From Mariprofundus micogutta (lineage in GTDB: Bacteria; Pseudomonadota; Zetaproteobacteria; Mariprofundales; Mariprofundaceae): a DNA stretch of 64,000 bases. The stretch is from positions 40,001 to 104,000 of the forward strand of contig NZ_BDFD01000003.1 in NCBI RefSeq assembly GCF_001895085.1, written 5' to 3'. Below the pieces are notes generated by a model, which did not search any database, was not told the origin of the DNA, and saw nothing but the letters and a program-made list of their open reading frames with translations. The translations under genes and the position numbers were made by a program. Shown here in pieces: positions 57,119 to 64,000 of the stretch. Within the stretch, counting starts at the first letter, position 1. Every line of letters begins with the position of its first letter.

Positions 57119-57231
57119 CGAAACAACTCCAATCCTGCATTTATAATAAAACAGCGCGTAATGTAGCGTCTCACATCGAGCCATGCCATCCTTGAGCGTG
57201 CAAAGCGCTTTTGCTGTGCTATCCTCCGGCC

Positions 57232-58041
57232 ATGATCCGTGGAGAGAATTTAAGCAAACGATATGGCGATGTGGATGCAGTAGCATCGACTGATATCCAT
57301 ATTAAGACGGGTGCCATTACTGCAATTATGGGTGGTTCCGGCTCAGGAAAAACCACCCTGCTGCGTCTGCTTTCCGGCCTGGAAATACCCACCACAGGCC
57401 ACGTCTGGTACGGTGATGAAGATCTGTGCGACATGCCAGACAAACGCCTGTATGAAGTACGCGAAAGCATGGGCATGCTGTTTCAGTATTCAGCCCTGCT
57501 GAATTCGCTCAATGTATATGACAATGTTGCATTTCCACTGCATGAACATACCGACCTGGATGAAGATGTGATTCGCACCATGGTTGCCATGAAACTAGAG
57601 CAGGTCGGTTTGCGCGGTTTTGAAAACCTGATGCCCTCAGAGCTCTCCGGCGGCATGGCCAAACGCGTGGCTTTCGCCCGTGCCATGGCCATGGATCCCC
57701 GAATTGTTTTCTTTGATGAACCCACTTCCGGTCTGGACCCGATCTCTGCTGGTGTTATCAGCACGCTGATACATGATACCTCTAAAATGAATCGGATGAC
57801 CTCGGTCGTGGTCACCCACGATGTTTCCGCAGGCCTTGCCATTGCAGACCATGTTATCCTGATGTGGCAGGGACGCATTATTGCCAAAGGCCCGCCGGAT
57901 TCGATCAGGGAGAGCACCGATGAGCGCGTGTGCCAGTTCCTTGAAGGCCGTCCTGATGGGCCAATCCCCTTCTCACGCAGTACAACATCCTATATTGATG
58001 ACCTGACTCACAGACCGGGTACAGTAAGGCTGGAATCATGA
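57232..58041 (+). CDS. mlaF: ABC transporter ATPase MlaF
   Basis: 269 residues from ATG 57232; a TTG at 57211 is in frame but unsupported, and no strong ribosome site is seen. Walker A GGSGSGKTT near 35, signature LSGGMAKRVAFARAMA, Walker B IVFFDEP. It powers phospholipid movement between outer and inner membranes with MlaE and MlaD. Divergent from ilvE and first of a five-gene plus-strand run. Confidence 0.94.
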   Translation: MIRGENLSKRYGDVDAVASTDIHIKTGAITAIMGGSGSGKTTLLRLLSGLEIPTTGHVWYGDEDLCDMPDKRLYEVRESMGMLFQYSALLNSLNVYDNVAFPLHEHTDLDEDVIRTMVAMKLEQVGLRGFENLMPSELSGGMAKRVAFARAMAMDPRIVFFDEPTSGLDPISAGVISTLIHDTSKMNRMTSVVVTHDVSAGLAIADHVILMWQGRIIAKGPPDSIRESTDERVCQFLEGRPDGPIPFSRSTTSYIDDLTHRPGTVRLES

Positions 58042-58841
58042 GTAACGAAATGTCTGGTAAATCATCCGCTATATCCATGTTTTTCGGCAGCCTTGGCCGC
58101 TATGCCATGCGCGGCATTGAAGAACTCGGTGATGGTACCCGCCTCGGCATGCAGGCCCTGTCACTGTTTTTTGTCCGCCCCTGGCAGGGCAAACATTTCG
58201 TTCTACAGCTGTATGCGCTAGGCGTGGGATCACTGGCCATTATCATCATTACCGGTGCCTTTACCGGCATGGTGCTGGCACTACAGGGCTATTACACACT
58301 GGCAAAATTCGGTTCGGAATCACTGCTTGGTGCGGGCGTAGGCATGTCGATCATTCGTGAACTCGGTCCTGTGCTTGGCGCGTTCATGATCATCGGGCGG
58401 GCGGGCTCCAGTATTACAGCTGAAATTGGCATCATGCGTGTAACTGAACAGACTGATGCGCTGGAAATGATGGCAGTCAATCCCAAGCAGCGCATTTTGC
58501 TGCCGCGTATCATTGCCACCACCATTGCCGTTCCCCTGCTGGTATCCATTTTTGATGTGGTTGGTATCGGTTCGGGTTATATCGTGGGTGTTGAACTACT
58601 GGGCGTGAATCCCGGCGCGTATATGGCTGAACTCATTGCCAAAATCACCATGCATGATATTTACGGCGGCTGGGTAAAAGCAGTCGTATTCGGATTCATG
58701 ATCGGCATGATCTGTACCTACATGGGCTATCGTGCCACCCCAACCACTGAAGGTGTTGCCAAAGCAACCACGCAAGCCGTGGTTGTTGCCTCTGTGGGCG
58801 TGCTGATCATGGACTATATTTTAACCTCGTTCTACCTGTAA
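58038..58841 (+). CDS. mlaE: Phospholipid transport permease MlaE
   Basis: 267 residues with five to six helices. Family block TGAFTGMVLALQGYYTLAKFG and RELGPVLGAFMIIGRAGSSITAEIGIMRVTEQTDALEMM are typical of MlaE/YrbE. Overlaps mlaF by 4 bp. Confidence 0.95.
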   Translation: MSNEMSGKSSAISMFFGSLGRYAMRGIEELGDGTRLGMQALSLFFVRPWQGKHFVLQLYALGVGSLAIIIITGAFTGMVLALQGYYTLAKFGSESLLGAGVGMSIIRELGPVLGAFMIIGRAGSSITAEIGIMRVTEQTDALEMMAVNPKQRILLPRIIATTIAVPLLVSIFDVVGIGSGYIVGVELLGVNPGAYMAELIAKITMHDIYGGWVKAVVFGFMIGMICTYMGYRATPTTEGVAKATTQAVVVASVGVLIMDYILTSFYL

Positions 58842-58853
58842 TAGGAGTTTGTA

Positions 58854-59303
58854 ATGCAACAGTATAGAAAAGTGGAAATGACTGTCGGCGTATTTGTTTT
58901 CCTGGGGCTGGTTGCCATTGCATGGCTGGCTCTGAAAGTCGGCCAGGTCGGTGGTATTGGTGAATCCGGTTACACGCTGACCGCAGACTTCGACGATGCC
59001 GGTGGCGTGCGCAAAGGCAGCGACATTATGATGGCCGGTGTCATTATCGGCCGTGTGGATGCGGTCAGCCTGACCGATAACGACCACGCAACCATGATTC
59101 TCCGCATCCACGAAGGCGTGGCAATTACTGAAGATGCATTCGCATCGGTGCGCACCAAGGGCATTATCGGTGACCGCTACATCCGTATCACCCAGGGCAT
59201 GGAAGACGATGCGCTGGTCGCAGGCAGTGAAATTGAAGAGACCGAATCAGCCATCAACATTGAAGATCTGATCAGCAAGTATATTTTCAGCGGCAAGGAG
59301 TAA
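58854..59303 (+). CDS. mlaD: MCE-domain lipid-binding protein MlaD
   Basis: 149 residues: one N-terminal membrane helix (about 10-28) and a single MCE domain (about 38-115; GGVRKGSDIMMAGVIIGRV, TKGIIGDRYI). MlaD forms a hexameric ring that shuttles phospholipids over MlaFE. 12 bp after mlaE with AGGAG. Confidence 0.95.
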   Translation: MQQYRKVEMTVGVFVFLGLVAIAWLALKVGQVGGIGESGYTLTADFDDAGGVRKGSDIMMAGVIIGRVDAVSLTDNDHATMILRIHEGVAITEDAFASVRTKGIIGDRYIRITQGMEDDALVAGSEIEETESAINIEDLISKYIFSGKE

Positions 59304-59368
59304 TCATTCCGCTTCGCCGCCGCATCCATGCATTCTATGATGCACTATCAAAGGAAAGGAGTTACAGC

Positions 59369-59998
59369 ATGAATTTGATAAAACACAGTATGATCGCACT
59401 TTTCACACTCCTGATTGCCATGCCGGCATGGGCAACTGAAAACGCCGCTGGCAGTGAAAACGATCCAAAAACAGTTATTGAAAGCACGGTAAACCAGATT
59501 ATTCATGTGCTGGATAGTCGTACCGACAAGAGCAAACTGACTACGGCTGACCGGGATGCCATCCGTAACACCGTCGAAGGTAAATTCGATTACATGGCTA
59601 TGGCCAAACGTAGTCTGGGTAAACCATGGAAAAAGCTCGGCGCGGATGACCACGCTCATTTCACAGATGTATTCCGTGAATTACTGGAGCGTTCTTACGG
59701 CAACCGTCTGAATGAATACAAAGGCCAGACAGTGGTGTTTGCCGATGCCGAAATGAAAGGTAAAAAAGCACGTGTCGAGTCGACCGTCATCGATGGCACG
59801 CGTGAAACTCCCGTTGAATATCGCCTGCATCAAACCAAAACCGGCTGGCAGGTATATGACATTCGTATCGAAGGCACCAGCATGGTGCGCACCTTCTATC
59901 AGGATTTCAAATCAACACTGGATGCGGGTGGTTATGCGGGCCTGCTCAAAACACTCGAAGATAAAATCGCCAAGCTGAAAGAAAAAGACCAGAGCTGA
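59369..59998 (+). CDS. mlaC: Periplasmic phospholipid-binding protein MlaC
   Basis: 209 residues with signal peptide MNLIKHSMIALFTLLIAMPAWA. NTVEGKFDYMAMAKRSLGKPW and the VEYRLHQTKTGWQVYDIRIEGTSMVRTFYQDF tail are family marks. Carries phospholipid through the periplasm between MlaA and MlaFED. No mlaB (STAS) gene follows, although many operons have one. Confidence 0.94.
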   Translation: MNLIKHSMIALFTLLIAMPAWATENAAGSENDPKTVIESTVNQIIHVLDSRTDKSKLTTADRDAIRNTVEGKFDYMAMAKRSLGKPWKKLGADDHAHFTDVFRELLERSYGNRLNEYKGQTVVFADAEMKGKKARVESTVIDGTRETPVEYRLHQTKTGWQVYDIRIEGTSMVRTFYQDFKSTLDAGGYAGLLKTLEDKIAKLKEKDQS

Positions 59999-60018
59999 CC
60001 GAGATAAAACACTCCGCC

Positions 60019-63000
60019 ATGAAAGGCGAACTGGTTAAACGCGCGCTGGCATCTTGCCGGCGCGTCTTCCTGCTACTGCTACTGGCAATCACTGTAGCGG
60101 GCAGTTGGGTATACTGGCAATCTCCTACGCTCGACTCGCTACGTCCGAGCATCGAGCAATATCTTGCCCAGAACCTTGAACTCAAAAAGGTACAATTGGG
60201 TGGTCTGTCATGGTACTGGGCCGGGCATTTGTGGCTACGTTCCGACAAACTGGACTTCATCAACAGCCAGGAAGACGTCGCATTTCATGATGGCGGTGTT
60301 GCCGTACGACTGCCACTCTCTTCCCTGCTCACCGGAGCCATTCAACCTGATCGCATTCGCCTCAATGGCGGCACACTGAACCTGCGTCATAATGCGGAGT
60401 CCAGCGCTCCGATTCCTGCCGAGCAGATTATTCTCGAAGATGTCACCTTAAACTGGTCCTATAAAGAGATGCACGGCTCGCTGCCCGGACTTCGTCTAAC
60501 ACTTGATGGTGACAGCAGCAAGCTTGATGCGGTTTCATCTGTACTGTCCCTGCATGCGCAGCTTGATTCGGATGGCCTGCCTAAACAGCTGACTATGTCC
60601 TGCAGTCATATTAACTGGCTACCGGAAAAGATGCGCCAGCAGATGCAAGGCAGCCCCAGAATCAACATAAAACTGCAAAGAACTTCGCAACACGATTGGC
60701 ATATCCTCGCGTCAGCGCAGTCAGCGCAGCCTGTAACCCTTTTCCCCGAAACTATTTATGCCTATAGCCTGAACCGCATCGAAACAGAGATGAATATCAG
60801 GATGAAGCAGCTTGAGCCCATCCAGCTGGAACAAGTAGATATCAGCAAAGTCTTCTGGGCGCTGGGCGACAACAGCATCTCAGCAAATGGCAAATGGCAT
60901 GAGGGCCGATTAACTGCATCCGCGACATCCGATCAGCTGGCCATGCCGTTAATCTGGTCTTGGTTACGCCCGCTTGGCGATGAAGCATGGCAAAACTGGC
61001 TCTCCATGATGCAGGCAGGGTCAGCCAAACAGATCAAAGGACAGCTATCGTTGACATGGCAGAACCCATTGTCTTCGCTGCCCACATCTGATGCATGGAA
61101 AAATATGCAGTACCAACTTGCAGCAGAGATTGAACAAACCGACATCGCCCTGGGGCTCTCCGAAGACTTTCTTCTGCAGACCCATGCCAGTGTAAAACTC
61201 AATCAGAGCGGACTGAATGCCGACATTATTGATGCCGAACTACCCAGACAGCTTGGCCACTCAACCGGCAGCCTGTATATCCCATGGCAGACGCTGGAGC
61301 TTCATGTTTCAGGACAATCCGATGTCGATGTCGCATCCTTATTGCGCTGGTTCGGGCCGAGCCATATCTCTGACTGGCAGTGGGGTCAGGCTAAAGCAAG
61401 CAGTACTTTTGAGCTGATTTGGGATCCCAGTCAACCGGAACCTGCACAGGCCACAGCAACACTGAACCCTATTGGTGACTGGAATGTATCCATCCATGAT
61501 GCAGCGCTAAAGCTCTCAACCGGATCTGCGCAATGGGACCAGCAACATGGCTTGAATATTTCCGGCATGCATTTTCAATCCGAGCACATGCAAGGAACGC
61601 TATCGCTGAGTACAGCAGCCGGTGCAGATGGTAACTGGCGCATTACCGAAATGGATGCCAAAGGCGAGAGCGATTTTTCTGCAGTAGCCGCCCACTTTCA
61701 ATTGCCCGTATCAGATGCAGACGGCACGATCAAAACAGAACTACATTTTGATAAAACATGGTCAGGTCATATCGATATGACAGCTGCCGGATGGCAGCAT
61801 CTTCTGGGCTCCAGCAAAGATGCAGGGGAAGCCTATCGCATCAATTTTGCAGGTGATGTGGAACTCAATGAGGCGATACCAACCATCCATATGACAAAGC
61901 TGGAAAGCGAAGGTGCAGCCCTTCTCATTCACAGCGGCATTGTGAAAATCAACCGCGATGCATTCAGCCTTTATCTGAATGATCTGCACACCCCTTCATT
62001 CAGTGGCTCTCTGGATATCAGAATTCCCTTCGCCGACACACCCTGGTCTTTATCAACAAAAGTGCGTTACTTAAATCGTAATGCCCTGCCTGAAGCACTT
62101 GATCATCCGGATCAACTTATTGAGCAATCTTGGATTTTAACCGCTGATATTGAACGCTTCGACTGGAATGATGCACAGATGAATGGTGTAAGTATCAAGC
62201 TGGCTTCAGCCAAAAACAGTCTTGGCCGGCTCAAAGCAAAAAAAATAAGCACCGCACAACTGAACATCACTGATGTAGATGCCATATTCTCGCTTCCCGG
62301 CAAAGGCACAGTGGATTTGCGCAAACTGTCCGCTCATGTTGAAAAACAAACCCTTACCATGTCCGCCACACTCACACCCGAAAGCGAGGGCGGCATGCAC
62401 TGGCGTGGATTTGCCGAATTGGGCGGTGACTTCGGGCATTTGATGAAATTCGGCGATCTATCCAAACGCTTCAGTAATGGCGATGGTCACCTGCTATTTT
62501 CAGGTCAGGGCATCATTCTCAAGAATCAGCCCTGGTGGCAAGGCATTGATGGCAGACTGAGATTACGCGTGGATGATGGGAGAATTCTGGAGGGCGGCAC
62601 GCTTACAACACTACTGGCTGCATTCAACCTTACAGAATTATACAAGCTGCTGCTGGGGCAACGTAAGGACCTCTCAGGACCGGGCATCATGTATGAACGC
62701 CTGCAGATGGAAGCCATTATGCAAAATCAGAATATCCAGATTAGAAATGTTGCCCTGAGATCATCTGCATTTGATCTCGTGGGTCAGGGAACTATGGATA
62801 TCAATCAAGCGAACATCGATCTCTATCTGGTTGCGCAACCGCTCCAGAATCTGGATGCATTGCTGGCTAAAATACCGCTGCTCCGCGACCTTCTCGGCGG
62901 CAAATCACACAGCCTGATGCGAAAGATTTATCATATGCATGGGCCATTCACCGATGCTCAGGTTGAGGCTGTGAGCGCCGAAGATGCAGGACTCGCCTCC

Positions 63001-63054
63001 CCCGGCATTGTTGAACGCCTTTTCAATCTTCCCACAGAGTGGTTCGGCTCTTAA
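60019..63054 (+). CDS. Large AsmA/YhdP-like envelope protein
   Basis: 1011 residues: one N-terminal membrane helix (about 15-32), then a very long periplasmic stretch of repeating beta-strands with amphipathic pattern, and an AsmA-like C-terminal domain (DGRILEGGTLTTLLAAFNL; SSAFDLVGQGTMDINQANIDLYLVAQPLQNLDALLAKIPL). This matches the DUF3971/YhdP group, shorter than E. coli YhdP (1266). YhdP-type proteins are thought to form a hydrophobic groove bridging the membranes for lipid flow. Its place 20 bp after mlaC joins two lipid-transfer systems in one run. Confidence 0.85.
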   Translation: MKGELVKRALASCRRVFLLLLLAITVAGSWVYWQSPTLDSLRPSIEQYLAQNLELKKVQLGGLSWYWAGHLWLRSDKLDFINSQEDVAFHDGGVAVRLPLSSLLTGAIQPDRIRLNGGTLNLRHNAESSAPIPAEQIILEDVTLNWSYKEMHGSLPGLRLTLDGDSSKLDAVSSVLSLHAQLDSDGLPKQLTMSCSHINWLPEKMRQQMQGSPRINIKLQRTSQHDWHILASAQSAQPVTLFPETIYAYSLNRIETEMNIRMKQLEPIQLEQVDISKVFWALGDNSISANGKWHEGRLTASATSDQLAMPLIWSWLRPLGDEAWQNWLSMMQAGSAKQIKGQLSLTWQNPLSSLPTSDAWKNMQYQLAAEIEQTDIALGLSEDFLLQTHASVKLNQSGLNADIIDAELPRQLGHSTGSLYIPWQTLELHVSGQSDVDVASLLRWFGPSHISDWQWGQAKASSTFELIWDPSQPEPAQATATLNPIGDWNVSIHDAALKLSTGSAQWDQQHGLNISGMHFQSEHMQGTLSLSTAAGADGNWRITEMDAKGESDFSAVAAHFQLPVSDADGTIKTELHFDKTWSGHIDMTAAGWQHLLGSSKDAGEAYRINFAGDVELNEAIPTIHMTKLESEGAALLIHSGIVKINRDAFSLYLNDLHTPSFSGSLDIRIPFADTPWSLSTKVRYLNRNALPEALDHPDQLIEQSWILTADIERFDWNDAQMNGVSIKLASAKNSLGRLKAKKISTAQLNITDVDAIFSLPGKGTVDLRKLSAHVEKQTLTMSATLTPESEGGMHWRGFAELGGDFGHLMKFGDLSKRFSNGDGHLLFSGQGIILKNQPWWQGIDGRLRLRVDDGRILEGGTLTTLLAAFNLTELYKLLLGQRKDLSGPGIMYERLQMEAIMQNQNIQIRNVALRSSAFDLVGQGTMDINQANIDLYLVAQPLQNLDALLAKIPLLRDLLGGKSHSLMRKIYHMHGPFTDAQVEAVSAEDAGLASPGIVERLFNLPTEWFGS

Positions 63055-63171
63055 GCCTACGCTTCTCAAATGCATGCATCAGGGAAAGCCCGGCTTTTTC
63101 AACACACCTCATGAACATACAATGTGACAGATCTCACTTGTCTTTCCTGACAATCAGCATATAAAGTCAAC

Positions 63172-63993
63172 ATGGAATCGCAGCGCAACATGATGATGCA
63201 GCTTCACAAACGAGCCGACCGGGTCGGCACCATTAGCCTGCACATGTTTTCCGAGCTGCGCCGCATCTTCCAGATGACCTTATCCATTCTGGTCGTTGGG
63301 CTGCGAATGTCCTGGCTATCCAAGCCGGCTGTCACCAATGTCGCGTTCAGACAGATTTATTTTACAGGTGTGCAGGGCTTGCCCTGGGTTATACTGGTTG
63401 CGCTGGGCGTGGGAGTCCTGGCCGTTTATAACATCGTTGATTTTGCCAAAAGTATACAGGACATGTCTCTGATCGGACGCCTGATTTCAAACCTGCTGGT
63501 GCAGGAAGTCGCCCCGCTGATTGTCACCATCCTGCTTCTCTCCCGTTCCGGTGTCGCTGTAGTGACGGAACTGGGTACCATGCACGTGCGCGGCGAAGAC
63601 CTGGCACTGCGCAGCATGGGGATCAGTGTGCAGGAATACCTGCTGTGGCCTCGCCTGATGGCATTTACCCTGTGCGGCCTGATCCTGACTTTCGTCTTTG
63701 TGTTTGTATCAATCTGGCTGGGCGGACTGCTTGTTTCACTCAGTTATGAAATCAACTTCATAGACTTCCTGATTGAAGTCAGGAAAGGCACCAGCTTTAA
63801 TGAACTGCTTATCCTCATCTTCAAGGGATCACTGTATCCCATGCTCAGTGCCATCATGCTACTGAACCGGGGCTGCCATGTTGGCCGTGAACCCAACCTG
63901 ATCCCGGTACATGCAACACAGGGTGTATTGGGAGCTCTGATGCTAATACTGATGAGTGATGCCTTCATCGCCATCATACAGGCGCTGGCATGA
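63172..63993 (+). CDS. Second MlaE-like ABC permease
   Basis: 273 residues of the MlaE/YrbE fold with five to six helices: LLVQEVAPLIVTILLLSRSGVAVVTELGTMHVRGEDLALRSMGIS is the diverged form of the RELGP..GRAGS..TAEIG block. It is clearly a paralogue of, not a copy of, the MlaE at 58038. The next gene starts inside its stop. Probably part of a second MCE-type lipid transporter continuing beyond the window. Confidence 0.87.
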   Translation: MESQRNMMMQLHKRADRVGTISLHMFSELRRIFQMTLSILVVGLRMSWLSKPAVTNVAFRQIYFTGVQGLPWVILVALGVGVLAVYNIVDFAKSIQDMSLIGRLISNLLVQEVAPLIVTILLLSRSGVAVVTELGTMHVRGEDLALRSMGISVQEYLLWPRLMAFTLCGLILTFVFVFVSIWLGGLLVSLSYEINFIDFLIEVRKGTSFNELLILIFKGSLYPMLSAIMLLNRGCHVGREPNLIPVHATQGVLGALMLILMSDAFIAIIQALA

Positions 63994-64000
63994 GTGATGT
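63990..64000 (+). CDS. Start of the next gene (cut by the window end)
   Basis: ATG 63990 overlaps the preceding stop by 4 bp (ATGA). Only three codons (Met-Ser-Asp) are visible. By analogy with mla operons the gene may encode the partner ATPase, but nothing here proves it. Confidence 0.4.

Overview
The window looks like chromosomal DNA of a Zetaproteobacterium, close to the marine iron-oxidising, stalk-forming genus Mariprofundus. The partial 16S rRNA gene (1-784, minus strand) carries at 100-120 what I remember as the complete target of the Zetaproteobacteria FISH probe Zeta674. The large polysaccharide cluster next to it matches what I recall of the candidate twisted-stalk (sfz) locus of this class. 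Both points rest on memory and were not searched. Gene content is otherwise Gram-negative: LPS, phospholipid-transport, outer-membrane lipoprotein and TonB genes. No tRNA, CRISPR array, transposase or prophage was found.

Layout. 1-1265: 5' half of 16S rRNA with a leader, a boxA and three evenly spaced, near-consensus promoters. 1292-11336: six-gene minus-strand exopolysaccharide operon: BcsB-like with SH3 domain, GT2 synthase with four MshEN-type motifs, polytopic membrane protein, glycosidase-like lipoprotein, small beta-barrel-like protein, CotH-like protein. Just upstream (11429-13666) is a secreted von Willebrand A protein with about 32 copies of a 15-bp repeat and a lectin-like C-terminus. 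13810-15806: zinc-ribbon membrane protein, single-domain response regulator, DUF190 protein and Crp/Fnr regulator. 15831-22257: leuS-lptE-holA-bioA, a small unknown and a radical SAM protein. 22323-23291: rpoH under a CIRCE element. 23310-29256: degP, glutaredoxin-like, TlpA-like, ligA and two unknown genes; the distal part is AT-rich and looks acquired; then rseC.

29406-40095: nadB-acyP-hemH, a parvulin lipoprotein between two repeat elements (one a 267-bp MITE-like element), cstA, dnaE and accA. 40191-44312: a 123-bp direct repeat made of the 3' end and terminator of a cold-shock gene brackets an AT-rich gene pair (TPR protein and DUF3857/transglutaminase protein). 44558-47624: OmpA-type lipoprotein, fatty-acid-hydroxylase family protein, tiny BFD-like protein, AI-2E-family permease. 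47643-50092: OprC-like TonB copper receptor with a structured leader. 50093-57118: HNH nuclease, SpoIIAA-like protein, small membrane proteins, prlC, gltX, cmoM, ilvE. 57232-64000: mlaF-mlaE-mlaD-mlaC, a large AsmA/YhdP-like protein and a second MlaE-like permease, a block for lipid traffic between the membranes.

The most interesting system is the polysaccharide operon plus its repeat-rich surface-protein neighbour. It joins a possible c-di-GMP-gated synthase, a periplasmic BcsB-like partner, a predicted glycosidase, a beta-barrel candidate and a CotH kinase-fold protein. That set could make, modify and export a structural fibre.
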